A stretch of 64,000 nucleotides of DNA, taken from assembly GCF_021432085.1 (NCBI RefSeq), contig NZ_CP090366.1:3162001-3226000 (forward strand). The letters run 5' to 3'. Below, piece after piece: positions 19,106 through 32,700 of this stretch (position 1 is the stretch's first letter; every line of letters starts with the position of its first letter). The position numbers and the translations under genes are program-made. Source of the DNA: Stutzerimonas kunmingensis (GTDB lineage: Bacteria; Pseudomonadota; Gammaproteobacteria; Pseudomonadales; Pseudomonadaceae). The notes beneath the pieces are model-generated. The model was not told where the DNA came from and ran no database searches. It was given only the letters and a program-made list of their open reading frames with translations.

Positions 19106-20500
19106 TCAAAAAAGCCGGTTGAGCCCGTCGAACGCAGCGACGCGGTAGGCTTCGGCCATTGTCGGGTAGTTGAACGTGGTGTTGACGAAGTACTTGATGC
19201 TGTTCGCCGGCCCCTTCTGGTTCATGATCGCCTGGCCAATGTGCACGATCTCCGAAGCCTGATAACCGAAGCAGTGCACACCGAGCACTTCCAGCGTTTC
19301 GCGGTGGAAGAGAATCTTCAACATGCCCACTGGCTCGAACGAAATCTGCGCCCGCGCCATGCTTTTGAAGAACGCCTTACCGACTTCATAGGGAATCTTC
19401 GCCTGGGTCAGTTCGCGCTCATTCTTGCCGATCGAGCTGATCTCGGGAATGGTGTAGATACCGGTCGGTACGTCATCGACGAAACGCCAGGAGTCATTCT
19501 CGACGATGCTGCCCGCTGCCGAGCGGCCTTGGTCATAAGCGGCACTGGCCAGCGACGGCCACCCGATCACATCGCCGGCAGCGTAGATATTGCCGATCTC
19601 GGTGCGGTAGTGCTCATCAACCTGGACCTGACCACGACTGTTGGCCTTGAGCCCGATGTTCTCCAGCCCGAGCTTATCGGTATTGCCGGTACGTCCGTTG
19701 CTCCAGAGGAATGCGTCTGCCTTGATCTTCTTGCCCGACTTGAGATGCAGGATGACGCCGTTCTCCAGCCCCTCGACCCGCTCGTACTCTTCGTTGTGGC
19801 GAATCAGCACGTTGTTGTTGCGCAGGTGATAGCTGAGCGCATCGGAAATCTCGTCATCGAGGAAGCTGAGCAGCTGCTCGCGGTTGTCGATCAGGTCGAC
19901 CAGCACGCCCAGACCGCTGAAGATCGATGCATATTCGCAACCGATGACGCCGGCCCCGTAGATGATCATCCGGCGCGGCGTGTGACTGAGAGTAAGAATG
20001 GTGTCGCTGTCGTAGATACGCGGGTGATTGAAGTCGATATCAGCCGGTCGATACGGGCGCGAGCCGGTGGCGATGACGAACTGGCTGGCAACCAGCTTTT
20101 CCACCATGCCATTGAGGCAGACCACTTCGACGCTCTGCTCATCGGAGAAGCTGGCAGTCCCGAAGAAGGTATCGATGCGGTTACGCGCGTAGTAACTCGT
20201 GCGGGAAGTGACCTGCTTGCTGATGACCTTCTCGGCACTCTTCAGCACGTCCGGAAAGGAGAACCAGCGTGGTTCGCCGATCTGGCGGAACAGCGGGTTG
20301 GTGTTGTACTGCATGATCTGCCGTACCGAATGGCGCAAGGCCTTGGACGGGATGGTGCCCAGGTGTGTGCAGTTGCCCCCAACCAGCGGACGGTTATCTA
20401 CCACGGCGACCTTGCGTCCCGCCTTGACGGCATTTATTGCCGCGCCCTCCCCGGCCGGACCGGAACCCAATACCACCAAATCGTAGTTATAGACCGCCAT
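19106..20500 (-). CDS. sthA: Soluble pyridine nucleotide transhydrogenase
   Basis: A 464-residue FAD flavoprotein that passes hydride between NADPH and NAD+, balancing the two pools. The FAD site [11 protein letters not shown] is at 11-21. The redox-disulfide position of related disulfide reductases reads [15 protein letters not shown], with Thr instead of the second Cys, as expected for SthA. The NAD(P) site [12 protein letters not shown] and the C-terminal dimer domain follow. The ATG at 20500 has AGGAGT 5 bases upstream. It is relevant here because the neighbouring Entner-Doudoroff block makes NADPH from glucose. Confidence 0.96.
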   Translation of the reverse strand: MAVYNYDLVVLGSGPAGEGAAINAVKAGRKVAVVDNRPLVGGNCTHLGTIPSKALRHSVRQIMQYNTNPLFRQIGEPRWFSFPDVLKSAEKVISKQVTSRTSYYARNRIDTFFGTASFSDEQSVEVVCLNGMVEKLVASQFVIATGSRPYRPADIDFNHPRIYDSDTILTLSHTPRRMIIYGAGVIGCEYASIFSGLGVLVDLIDNREQLLSFLDDEISDALSYHLRNNNVLIRHNEEYERVEGLENGVILHLKSGKKIKADAFLWSNGRTGNTDKLGLENIGLKANSRGQVQVDEHYRTEIGNIYAAGDVIGWPSLASAAYDQGRSAAGSIVENDSWRFVDDVPTGIYTIPEISSIGKNERELTQAKIPYEVGKAFFKSMARAQISFEPVGMLKILFHRETLEVLGVHCFGYQASEIVHIGQAIMNQKGPANSIKYFVNTTFNYPTMAEAYRVAAFDGLNRLF

Positions 20501-20666
20501 ATACACTCCTGAAAACGCAGCGGGAGACGCCGCTGCTGTCAACGAATTCGCCGATGTCCAAAGACGCAAACCAGCCACTTCTTTCAAGCTCTGCGCGCGC
20601 AGTGCCCGTCCGCGAGCCCGGCCAGGCAAGTCCGCTCAGGGCTGCCTGGACGCGCAAAGGTTCACA

Positions 20667-20894
20667 TCAACGCTTGGTGGCGTCGTAGGCGAGATCGGCG
20701 TTACCCGCGTTCTTCGCCTCGTTCACTTCTTCGCACTTCTCGCGGCTACCGCCACAGATGGAGCACTCCTTCTCAATGCCCAGATTGGCGATACCCCCGC
20801 AGGAACCCGCGATGGGCTTGCGGCCCATGATCACGCCGATGGCCATGCCGAATACCACAAGCAGCATCACCAGAAAAACCAGTAACCAAGTCAT
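20667..20894 (-). CDS. nqrM: Na+-NQR maturation protein NqrM
   Basis: A 75-residue protein with one N-terminal membrane helix (WLLVFLVMLLVVFGMAIGVIM) and four conserved cysteines: CGGIANLGIEKECSICGG then REKCEE. NqrM is needed for assembly of the Na+-translocating NADH:quinone reductase, probably by delivering the iron that sits between NqrD and NqrE. It is the last gene of the nqr operon and overlaps apbE by ATGA. Confidence 0.95.
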   Translation of the reverse strand: MTWLLVFLVMLLVVFGMAIGVIMGRKPIAGSCGGIANLGIEKECSICGGSREKCEEVNEAKNAGNADLAYDATKR

Positions 20895-21943
20895 TGCTCT
20901 ACTCCCGCACCGAACAGCTCGTCAAAAGCCTTGGTGCTCGTTGTTACGAAGCCTTGCCCCTCGCGCACGACGAAGAACGCGGCGATCGCATTACGCTCTG
21001 CCAGTGCCAGCCCCCGCTCGGGCCCCAGCACCATCAGCGCGGTAGACAACCCGTCAGCACGCAAAGTCGATTTATCGATGACCGTCACCGCAGCGAGGTG
21101 ATGCTCGATCGGTCTGCCGCTTTGCGGGTCCAGGGTATGTGAATAACGCCGGCCGTCCTGCTCGAAATAGTTTCGATAGTCGCCGGAGGTGGATACGCCC
21201 AGACCATCGAGTTCGACGATCTTCTGCGCAACCCGCTGGTCATCCCTGGGCGCTTCAATGGCTATGCGCCACGGTGAATCATCGGGCTTGCGGCCCTCAG
21301 CCTTGAGCTCGCCAGTGATCTCAACGAGGTAACTCTCTACGCCGAGCGCCTTCAAACGATCGACAACGCGATCAACCGCATAACCGGCAGCAATACTGTT
21401 GAAGTCCAGCTGCAGCGCCACCGTCTTGCACAACTGATCGCCATCGATACGTAAATGCCGATGGCCGGTCAACGCCCGCGCCGCCTCGATATCCGCCGCG
21501 GATGGAACCTGTTCGGCACGACCTTGCGGACCGAAGCCCCAAAGGTTCAGCAATGGCTCGAGTGTAAGATCGAACGCGCCATCGCTGTCGGCCGATAGCT
21601 GATCGCCCGCTGCGACCAATTCGCGCACCGTATCCGGCATCGGCTCGCAGCTTCCGGCGGGCAGCGCATTGAAGCGCTCGACATCGGAATCGCTTCGGTA
21701 GGTGGACAGCTGTTTGTCGATATCGCCGAGAATGGCCTCGACTTCACCGTGCAGCTCCTCCCTGGACGGGACGTCGCCGCTGCTTACGTACTTGACGGTA
21801 TAGGTACTGCCCATCGTTGGGCCGCTGATGACCTCGACCCTGTCCTGAAACAGACAGCCCGTCAGGGCTGCCGCGAGAGCGACAGCGATGACGGGCCGGA
21901 GGTACACGACAGCATGGAGAGCCTGCAGTGACGCTCGGGTCAT
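20891..21943 (-). CDS. apbE: FAD:protein FMN transferase
   Basis: ApbE attaches FMN covalently to Thr residues of NqrB and NqrC. The 350-residue precursor has a lipoprotein signal ending LTGC near residues 27-30, so it is membrane-anchored in the periplasm. The ApbE pattern follows: GPTMGSTYTVKY, DGAFDLTLEPLLNLWGFG, LDFNSIAAGYAVDRV and the C-terminal SHTLDPQSGRPI with the Mg-binding region DGLSTALMVLG. It directly follows nqrF, one base apart, in the operon that makes its substrates. Confidence 0.95.
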   Translation of the reverse strand: MTRASLQALHAVVYLRPVIAVALAAALTGCLFQDRVEVISGPTMGSTYTVKYVSSGDVPSREELHGEVEAILGDIDKQLSTYRSDSDVERFNALPAGSCEPMPDTVRELVAAGDQLSADSDGAFDLTLEPLLNLWGFGPQGRAEQVPSAADIEAARALTGHRHLRIDGDQLCKTVALQLDFNSIAAGYAVDRVVDRLKALGVESYLVEITGELKAEGRKPDDSPWRIAIEAPRDDQRVAQKIVELDGLGVSTSGDYRNYFEQDGRRYSHTLDPQSGRPIEHHLAAVTVIDKSTLRADGLSTALMVLGPERGLALAERNAIAAFFVVREGQGFVTTSTKAFDELFGAGVEQ

Positions 21944-21944
21944 G

Positions 21945-23168
21945 CTAGCCGCCGAAGTCGTCGAGCAGAATATTCTCCGGCTCGACGCCGAGGTCGGTGA
22001 GCATCTTAATCACCGATGCGTTCATCATGGGCGGGCCGCACATGTAGAACTCGCAATCTTCCGGAGCCGGATGATCCTTCAGATAGTTCTCGTACAGCAC
22101 GTTGTGGATAAAGCCGGTCGGGCCATCCCAGTTATCTTCCGGCAGCGGATCGGACAGGGCCAGATGCCATTGGAAGTTCGGATTCTCCGCCTGCAACTGG
22201 TCGTACTCTTCCACGTAGAAGGCCTCGCGCATGGAGCGCGCGCCATACCAGAAGCTCATCTTGCGCTTGGACTTCAGGCGCTTGAGCTGGTCGAAGATGT
22301 GCGAGCGCATCGGTGCCATCCCCGCACCACCACCGATGAAGACCATCTCGGCGTCGGTGTCCTTGGCGAAGAACTCGCCGAACGGTCCGTAAACGGTGAT
22401 CTTGTCGCCCGGCTTCAGGCTGAAGACATAGGATGACATCTTGCCCGGCGGAATATCGTCACGGCCTGGCGGCGGTGAGGCGATACGGATGTTGAACTTC
22501 ACCAGGCCACGCTCTTCCGGATAGTTGGCCATGGAGTAGGCGCGAATAACGGTCTCGTCGCACTTCGACACGTACTTCCACTGGTCGAACTTGTCCCAGT
22601 CGCCGCGATACTCTTCCTGAATGTCGAAGTCCCGGTAACGCACTTCATGCGGCGGGCACTCGAGCTGCACATAACCACCAGCGCGGAAGTCGACGTTCTC
22701 GCCTTCCGGCAGCTTGAGTGTCAGTTCCTTGATGAAGGTCGCGACGTTGGGGTTGGACTCGACGGTGCATTCCCACTTCTTCACGCCGAAGACTTCTTCC
22801 GGCACTTCGATCTTCATGTCCGCCTTGACCGGAGTCTGGCAGGACAGGCGCCAGCCCTCGCCCGCCTCACGACGGGTGAAGTGCGACTCCTCGGTAGGCA
22901 GCATCTCGCCACCACCGCTCTCGACGATGCACTTGCACTGCGCGCAGGTACCGCCGCCACCACAGGCTGACGAGAGGAAGATGTTGTTGGCGGCCAGGGT
23001 CTGCAGCAACTTGCCACCGGCGGGCACGGTAATCGTACGCTCACCGTTGATTTCGATTGACACGTCACCGCTGGATACCAGCTTGGCGCGTGCAGCCAGG
23101 ATGATCACCACCAGCGCAAGCACGATGGCGGTGAACATACCGATGGCGAGGAAAATTTCGTAACTCAT
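21945..23168 (-). CDS. nqrF: Na+-translocating NADH:quinone reductase subunit F
   Basis: The NADH-oxidising subunit, 407 residues. There is an N-terminal membrane helix ([22 protein letters not shown]), a [2Fe-2S] domain with [15 protein letters not shown] near 67-81 plus a later Cys (RLSCQ), an FAD site [11 protein letters not shown], and an NADH site [15 protein letters not shown]. Electrons go from NADH through FAD and the iron-sulfur centre to the FMNs of NqrC and NqrB. Last of the six structural genes. Confidence 0.97.
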   Translation of the reverse strand: MSYEIFLAIGMFTAIVLALVVIILAARAKLVSSGDVSIEINGERTITVPAGGKLLQTLAANNIFLSSACGGGGTCAQCKCIVESGGGEMLPTEESHFTRREAGEGWRLSCQTPVKADMKIEVPEEVFGVKKWECTVESNPNVATFIKELTLKLPEGENVDFRAGGYVQLECPPHEVRYRDFDIQEEYRGDWDKFDQWKYVSKCDETVIRAYSMANYPEERGLVKFNIRIASPPPGRDDIPPGKMSSYVFSLKPGDKITVYGPFGEFFAKDTDAEMVFIGGGAGMAPMRSHIFDQLKRLKSKRKMSFWYGARSMREAFYVEEYDQLQAENPNFQWHLALSDPLPEDNWDGPTGFIHNVLYENYLKDHPAPEDCEFYMCGPPMMNASVIKMLTDLGVEPENILLDDFGG

Positions 23169-23183
23169 CAGTTCGTTCCGTCC

Positions 23184-24460
<1,277 letters not shown>

Positions 24461-24462
24461 GA

Positions 24463-25257
24463 TCAAGCCTCCCCAGCGCGCAGATTAGCGATAAATGGAC
24501 CGAAGCCGTTCTCGCCCAACCAGAAGTGCAACAGCGAATTGACACCGTTGCTGGTCAGGGTCGCACCGGCCAGGGCATCGACCTGGTGGTCGGCTTTCGG
24601 GCTCTGAGGGTCGACACCGCCCTTGACGATCTGCACCGCCAGTTTGCCGTTGTCGTCGTACAGTTCCTTGCCGGGCCACATGCCGCGCCACTTCGGATTG
24701 TCGACCTCACCGCCAAGGCCCGGGGTTTCACCGTGCTGGTAGAAGCCGAAGCCGGCAACGGTATTCAGGTCACCCTCGACTGCCATGAAGCCATAGAGCG
24801 TCGACCAGAGACCGTAGCCACGAACCGGCAGGATCAGCGTATCGATCTCGCCCTCGCCCTGCCCTTCGACGATATAAACGGTGCTGTAACGCTCGCGACG
24901 CTTGATCGAGGCAATATCCTGCTCCCCAGGCAGCGCCTGGGACAGCGCAGGGTCCTTGGCAGCGGCGAGCGGATCGAAGGTCTTGGCTTCGAATTCATCG
25001 CTGAACTTGCCGGTTTCCAGATCGACCAGACGGGCGACGATGCGCTCGTTGAACAACTGCTTGACCTGATTACCGGACATGCCCGCCTCGCCCAGACCGG
25101 CGATCGCCAGGATGCTGCGCTGCTTGTCCAGCAGACGGTTTTCCTGCTGAGTCGGGCGAAGCGCCACGGCGGCGCCAGCCACGAAGATGGAGCACACCAG
25201 GCAGACCAACAGGGCTACCGTCAGCGTGCGAACGGTGGATTCTTTCTGACTAGACAT
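24463..25257 (-). CDS. nqrC: Na+-translocating NADH:quinone reductase subunit C
   Basis: A 264-residue subunit with one N-terminal membrane helix ([22 protein letters not shown]) and a periplasmic FMN domain. The flavinylation motif [13 protein letters not shown] is near the C-terminus, and its Thr is where ApbE attaches FMN. The ATG at 25257 ([12 protein letters not shown]) overlaps the nqrB stop by 8 bp; upstream codons in frame are inside nqrB. Confidence 0.96.
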   Translation of the reverse strand: MSSQKESTVRTLTVALLVCLVCSIFVAGAAVALRPTQQENRLLDKQRSILAIAGLGEAGMSGNQVKQLFNERIVARLVDLETGKFSDEFEAKTFDPLAAAKDPALSQALPGEQDIASIKRRERYSTVYIVEGQGEGEIDTLILPVRGYGLWSTLYGFMAVEGDLNTVAGFGFYQHGETPGLGGEVDNPKWRGMWPGKELYDDNGKLAVQIVKGGVDPQSPKADHQVDALAGATLTSNGVNSLLHFWLGENGFGPFIANLRAGEA

Positions 25258-26461
25258 TACGTGCCAGCCTCCGCTTGATATTGGCCTGAATGACGAAATG
25301 GTCAATCAGCGGCGCACACAGGTTGGCGAACAGGATCGCCAGCATCATGCCTTCCGGGAAGGCGGGGTTGACCACACGGATCAGCACGACCATCACACCG
25401 ATCAGGATGCCGAACACCCACTTGCCGGTATTGGTCATGGAGGCCGACACCGGGTCGGTCGCCATGAAGATCATGCCGAAGGCGAAGCCACCGACGACCA
25501 TGTGCCAGTACCAGGGCATAGCGAACAGCGGGTTGGTGTCGGAACCGATCAGGTTGAACAGGAAGCTCAGACCGATCATGCCGAGCATCACACCGGAAAC
25601 GATGCGCCAGGAGGCAATCTTGCTACCGATCAGGATCACGCCGCCGATGAAGATTGCCAGCGTGCTGGTTTCACCGATCGAGCCATGAATGGTACCGACG
25701 AAGGCGTCCATCCAGGTGATGCCGTTGTCGATCACGTTTTCGATACCGCCGACGAAGCCGAGGCTCAGCGCAGTTGCGCCGGCATAGCCATCGACCGCAG
25801 TCCAGACGCCGTCACCGGACATCTGTGCCGGGTAGGCGAAGAACAGGAACGCCCGCGCAGTAAGCGCCGGGTTCAGGAAGTTCTTGCCGGTCCCACCGAA
25901 GATTTCCTTGCCGATTACCACGCCGAAGCTGATACCCAGCGCGACCTGCCACAGCGGAATGCTCGGCGGCAGGATCAGGGCAAACAGCACGGACGTAACG
26001 AAGAAGCCCTCGTTGACCTCGTGCTTGCGGATCGAAGCGAACAGCACTTCCCAGAACCCACCGACGATGAAGGTCACCGCGTAGATCGGAAGGAAGTAGG
26101 CTGCGCCCTGGATGAAGTTATCCCAGAGACTGTTCGGATCGAAGCCCGCCAGTGCGCCGATCAGACCGAAGCGCCAGCCTTCCTGAGCTGCGAGCAGATC
26201 AGGGCTCTGCGCGAAGATCAGGTTGGCTTGGTAGCCGGTGTTCCACATCCCGAAGAACATCGCCGGGAAGGTACACATCCAGACGGTGATCATCATGCGC
26301 TTGAGGTCGATGCCGTCGCGTACGTGGGCCGTGGTCTTGGTGACGCTGCCGGGACGATAGAGGAAAGTGTCGGCCGCTTCGTAAAGCGCGTACCACTTCT
26401 CGTACTTGCCGCCTTTTTCGAAATGATGCTCGATCTTGTCGAGGAATGCGCGAATGCCCAT
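25250..26461 (-). CDS. nqrB: Na+-translocating NADH:quinone reductase subunit B
   Basis: The largest membrane subunit, 403 residues and about ten helices. It carries riboflavin and a covalent FMN; the acceptor Thr is in [13 protein letters not shown] (about residue 225), and [23 protein letters not shown] precedes it. It forms the Na+ path and quinone site. It overlaps nqrC and follows nqrA by 3 bp. Confidence 0.96.
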   Translation of the reverse strand: MGIRAFLDKIEHHFEKGGKYEKWYALYEAADTFLYRPGSVTKTTAHVRDGIDLKRMMITVWMCTFPAMFFGMWNTGYQANLIFAQSPDLLAAQEGWRFGLIGALAGFDPNSLWDNFIQGAAYFLPIYAVTFIVGGFWEVLFASIRKHEVNEGFFVTSVLFALILPPSIPLWQVALGISFGVVIGKEIFGGTGKNFLNPALTARAFLFFAYPAQMSGDGVWTAVDGYAGATALSLGFVGGIENVIDNGITWMDAFVGTIHGSIGETSTLAIFIGGVILIGSKIASWRIVSGVMLGMIGLSFLFNLIGSDTNPLFAMPWYWHMVVGGFAFGMIFMATDPVSASMTNTGKWVFGILIGVMVVLIRVVNPAFPEGMMLAILFANLCAPLIDHFVIQANIKRRLARNV

Positions 26462-26464
26462 GCC

Positions 26465-27823
<1,359 letters not shown>

Positions 27824-27938
27824 TTAGAAAGCTTTTTTTGCAGGCCCAGCGGCATGGCGCAAAGTAGGATTGCGCCGCGCGCGCCAATACGTTACTGACG
27901 CGACACCATGTCGCGGACCCAGGTAAAAAATCCGCCCG

Positions 27939-27968
27939 ATTATAGAGGTCGCGGACCTTGACTGACCA
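27939..27968 (-). promoter_or_regulatory. Sigma-70-type promoter for the nqr operon
   Basis: On the minus strand, TGGTCA (27963-27968) and a perfect TATAAT (27939-27944) are separated by 18 bases. Transcription would start near 27932, about 130 bases before the nqrA ATG. The assignment is by sequence pattern only. Confidence 0.55.
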
Positions 27969-28090
27969 CCCAAGCATTGCGGATTTTTGACTCGAAACAA
28001 GAGAAGCAAAATTAGCGGTGCACGAAATCGAGCCGACCGCTCGGCCGCTCAACCCCGGCAGCTCGCGCTATTACTTACCGCCCAGAAACG

Positions 28091-28118
28091 CGAAACGGGA
28101 GCCTCGGCTCCCGTTTCG
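28091..28118 (-). terminator. Intrinsic-type terminator of the long GAPDH gene
   Basis: A perfect 12-bp stem, cgaaacgggagc and gctcccgtttcg, with loop ctcg, lies 20 bp beyond the GAPDH stop. On the minus strand the stem ends in a short T-rich stretch. Confidence 0.75.
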
Positions 28119-28137
28119 ATTTCACCGTCCGCAGCGT

Positions 28138-29589
28138 TTAGCGCGGGAAGGCTGGCGGGTTAACCCCTGCCATGTCTTCCATCACCCGCACGACCTGACA
28201 GCTGTAGCCGAACTCGTTGTCGTACCAGACGTAAAGCACGACACGGTTGTCGTTGCAAATGGTCGCTTCGGCATCCACCACGCCGGCATGGCGCGATCCG
28301 ACGAAATCAGTGGATACAACTTCCTGCGAGTTGACGAAGTCGATCTGTTTCTGCAGATCCGAGTGCATGGCCATCTGGCGCAGGTACTCGTTGATCTCTT
28401 CGCGACTGGTGGCCTTCTCCAGGTTCAGGTTGAGAATTGCCATGGACACGTTCGGCGTCGGGACGCGGATCGCGTTGCCAGTCAGCTTGCCTTTGAGCAC
28501 CGGCAGCGCCTTGGCTGCAGCGGTGGCGGCACCCGTTTCGGTGATCACCATGTTCAGCGCAGCGCTGCGACCACGACGACTGCCCTTGTGGAAGTTGTCG
28601 ATCAGGTTCTGGTCGTTGGTGTACGAATGCACCGTTTCCACGTGACCGTTGACGATGCCGTACTGATCGTTCACCGCCTTGAGCACCGGCACGATGGCGT
28701 TGGTGGTGCAGGATGCGGCGGAGATGATCTTGTCATCGGCGGTGATGTCGCCATGGTTGATGCCATGCACGATGTTCTTCAGCTCACCCTTGCCCGGCGC
28801 GGTCAATACGACGCGAGCAACACCCGGGCACTTGAGGTGCTGACCCAGGCCTTCGGCGTCACGCCACTTGCCAGTGTTGTCGACCAGCAGCGCGTTCTCG
28901 ATGCCGTACTGGGTGTAATCCACCGAGGACGGATCGTTGGAGTAGATCACCTGAATCAGGTTGCCGTTGGCGGTGATGGTGCTGTTCTCTTCGTCGATGG
29001 TGATGGTGCCATCGAAAGGACCATGCACCGAGTCGCGACGCAGCAGGCTGGCACGCTTGACCAGATCGTTGTCCGCGCCCTTGCGCACGACGATGGCGCG
29101 CAGGCGCAGGCCGTCGCCACCACCGGTTTTCTCGATCAGGATACGCGCCAGCAGACGGCCGATACGGCCGAAACCGTAGAGAACCACGTCAGTGCCTTTG
29201 TGACCAGCTGCGGCGTGACGCTTGTCGGCCACCTCAGCCAGCTCTTCACGGACGAACTGCTCGAGATTGCGACCGTTGCCCGCTTCCTTGTACTTGGCGA
29301 CCAGCTTGCCCAGGTCCACCGAAGCGGCGCCCAGGTTCATTTCGCTCATCGTCTTGAGGATCTGGAAGGTGTCGTGCACCGACAGCTCGGTTTCGTCGGC
29401 GATGCGGTGACGGGCGAAACGGTGTGCCTTGAGGATGGCGATCACCGAACGATTGATCAGGCCACGGCCGTAGATCGAAGTCACCACGTTGTTGTTGCGA
29501 TACAGCTGACCAATCAGCGGAATCATCGCTTCGGCGAGCGCTTCGCGGTCAATCCATTCACCAAGACACTGGTCGGGCTTCTGAGTCAC
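28138..29589 (-). CDS. Glyceraldehyde-3-phosphate dehydrogenase, long form
   Basis: A 483-residue phosphorylating GAPDH with an N-terminal extension of about 130 residues (MTQKPDQCLGEWIDREALAEAM onward) before the usual NAD domain (VVLYGFGRIGRLLARIL near 136-152). The catalytic Cys is in SAASCTTNAIVPVL near residue 295. The length and position match the extended GAPDH beside nqr in P. aeruginosa (PA3001, from memory). It is separate from the Entner-Doudoroff cluster and may serve gluconeogenesis; that is inference. The role of the extension is unknown. Confidence 0.9.
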   Translation of the reverse strand: MTQKPDQCLGEWIDREALAEAMIPLIGQLYRNNNVVTSIYGRGLINRSVIAILKAHRFARHRIADETELSVHDTFQILKTMSEMNLGAASVDLGKLVAKYKEAGNGRNLEQFVREELAEVADKRHAAAGHKGTDVVLYGFGRIGRLLARILIEKTGGGDGLRLRAIVVRKGADNDLVKRASLLRRDSVHGPFDGTITIDEENSTITANGNLIQVIYSNDPSSVDYTQYGIENALLVDNTGKWRDAEGLGQHLKCPGVARVVLTAPGKGELKNIVHGINHGDITADDKIISAASCTTNAIVPVLKAVNDQYGIVNGHVETVHSYTNDQNLIDNFHKGSRRGRSAALNMVITETGAATAAAKALPVLKGKLTGNAIRVPTPNVSMAILNLNLEKATSREEINEYLRQMAMHSDLQKQIDFVNSQEVVSTDFVGSRHAGVVDAEATICNDNRVVLYVWYDNEFGYSCQVVRVMEDMAGVNPPAFPR

Positions 29590-29747
29590 GGGCAGTTCCT
29601 TCCAACATGTAGGGGCTGAGAAAAGGGGCTACATTATGACGGCGCACCCTAGCGCCGGCAATCTGCAGCGGACGAAACACTGACAGCCAAGCGCCTCGAT
29701 AGTTACAATCCCGGCGGCCTATTTTTTGATCGGAGCCACGCCCACTC

Positions 29748-32700
29748 GTGTCCGTCTTGCGCCTTCCCCCTCTGCCTGCCGCCAGCGGCAAGCAACATTG
29801 GGGCAATCTTCCAGGAGCTGCGCTAAGCCTGGCGATTGCCGAAGCAGCCAGCAACGCCAAACGCTTCACGCTCCTGCTCACTGCCGACAGCCAAAGCGCC
29901 GAGCGCCTGCAGGAAGAACTCGCCTTCTTCGCGCCACAGCTGGCGGTATTGCATTTTCCTGACTGGGAAACGCTGCCCTACGACATCTTCTCGCCGCACC
30001 AGGACATCGTCTCCCAGCGCATTGCCGCCCTCTACCAGCTACCGGAGCTGAGCCACGGCGTGCTGGTAGTGCCTATCACCACCGCCCTACACAGGCTGGC
30101 GCCAAAGCGCTTCCTGCTGGGTTCGAGCCTGGTGCTGGACGTCGGGCAGAAGCTGGATGTGGAGCAGATGCGCCTGCGCCTGGAAGCAGCCGGCTATCGC
30201 TGCGTGGATACCGTGTACGAGCACGGCGAGTTCGCCGTGCGCGGCGCGTTGATCGACCTGTTCCCCATGGGCAGCCCCCTGCCCTACCGCATCGACCTGT
30301 TCGATGACGAGATAGAGACGCTGCGCACCTTCGATCCGGAGAACCAGCGCTCGATCGACAAGGTCGAGTCGATCCGCCTGTTGCCAGCACGCGAGTTCCC
30401 CCTGAAGAAGGAGGCAGTCACCGGCTTCCGCGCGCGTTTTCGCGAGCGTTTCGACGTCGACTTCCGCCGCTGCCCGATCTACCAGGATCTCTCCACCGGT
30501 ATCACCCCGGCGGGCATCGAGTACTACCTGCCGCTGTTCTATGAAGAAACCGCGACGTTGTTCGATTACCTGCCCGAAGACAGCCAGGTGTTCTCCCTGC
30601 CCGGCATCGAGCAGGCCGCCGAGCAGTTCTGGAGCGACGTTCGCAATCGCTACGAAGAACGCCGCGTCGACCCCGAGCGACCGCTGCTGCCGCCGGCCGA
30701 ACTGTTCATGCCGGTGGAAGACTGCTTCGCTCGGCTCAAGCTCTGGCCGCGTGTGGTCGCCAGCCAACAGGATGTCGAGCCTGGCATCGGCCGCGAACGC
30801 TTCACCGCGCAGGCCCTGCCGGAACTGGCAATCGAGGCCAAGGCGAGCGAACCGCTGGGCAAGCTGCGACGCTTCCTCGACGAATATGCCGGGCGTGTGC
30901 TGTTTACTGCCGAATCAGCCGGCCGCCGCGAAGTATTGCTGGAGCTGCTCGCCCGTCTGAAGCTGCGCCCGCAAGAAGTCGAAGGCTGGGAGGAATTCCT
31001 CGCCAGCCAGGAGCGTCTGGCGATCACCATCGCCCCGCTCGACGAAGGCCTGCAACTGGACGACGTCGCACTGGTCGCGGAAAGCCCGCTGTTCGGTCAG
31101 CGCGTCATGCAGCGCCGGCGACGCGAGAAGAGCCGCGACGGCGGCGAGAACGTCATCAAGAACCTCACAGAGCTGCGCGAAGGCTCGCCGGTGGTGCACA
31201 TCGATCACGGTGTCGGTCGCTACCAGGGCCTGGTCACTCTGGAGATCGAAGGCCAGGCGCAGGAATTCCTGCTGCTGCAGTACGCCGAGGACGCCAAGCT
31301 CTACGTACCGGTCGCCAGCCTGCACCTGATCGCCCGCTATACAGGCAGCGACGACGCGCTCGCGCCACTGCACCGGCTCGGCTCGGAGACCTGGCAGAAA
31401 GCCAAGCGTAAGGCGGCCGAGCAGGTCCGCGATGTCGCGGCCGAGCTGCTGGATATTTACGCCCGCCGCGCCGCACGCGAGGGTTATGCCTTCAAGGACC
31501 CGCAGGTCGACTACGAAACGTTCGCCGCAGGCTTTCCGTTCGAAGAAACGCCCGATCAGCAGGCCGCCATCGACGCGGTACGCGAGGACCTGCTGTCGGC
31601 CAAGCCGATGGATCGACTGGTCTGTGGTGACGTCGGCTTTGGCAAGACCGAGGTGGCCATGCGCGCCGCCTTCATCGCCGTCCATGGCGGCCGGCAGGTT
31701 GGCGTACTGGTGCCGACCACCCTGCTCGCTCAGCAGCACTACAACAGCTTCCGCGACCGCTTCGCCGACTGGCCGGTGCGGGTCGAGGTGATGAGCCGCT
31801 TCAAGTCCGCCAAGGAAGTGCAGAACGCTATCGCCGAGCTTGCCGAGGGCAAGATTGACATTCTCATCGGCACCCACAAGCTGCTGCAGGATGACGTCAA
31901 GTTCAGCAACCTGGGCCTGGTCATCATCGATGAGGAGCACCGCTTCGGCGTACGCCAGAAGGAACAGCTCAAGGCGCTGCGCAGCGAGGTGGACATTCTC
32001 ACGCTGACCGCCACGCCGATTCCACGCACGCTGAACATGTCCATCGCCGGCATGCGCGACCTGTCGATCATCGCCACGCCGCCGGCGCGCCGGCTGTCGG
32101 TTCGCACCTTCGTCATGGAACAGCAGAACACCGTGATCAAGGAGGCGCTGCTGCGCGAGCTGTTGCGCGGCGGCCAGGTCTATTACCTGCACAACGATGT
32201 GAAGACCATCGAGAAATGCGCCGCCGACCTGCAGGCACTGGTGCCGGAGGCACGCGTCGCGATCGGCCACGGGCAAATGCGCGAGCGTGACCTTGAACAG
32301 GTCATGAGCGACTTCTACCACAAGAGGTTCAACGTGCTGGTGGCCTCGACCATCATCGAGACCGGCATCGACGTGCCCAGCGCCAACACCATCATCATCG
32401 AACGCGCCGACAAGTTCGGCCTGGCGCAGCTGCACCAGCTGCGTGGCCGGGTAGGCCGCAGCCATCACCAGGCCTATGCCTATCTGCTGACCCCGACCCG
32501 CAAGGCAATGACCGATGACGCGCAGAAGCGCCTGGAGGCCATCGCCAATGCCCAGGACCTCGGTGCAGGCTTTGTCCTCGCCACCCACGACCTGGAAATC
32601 CGCGGCGCCGGCGAGCTGCTCGGCGAGGGCCAGAGCGGGCAGATCCAGGCGGTTGGCTTCACCCTTTATATGGAAATGCTCGAGCGCGCGGTCAAGGCGA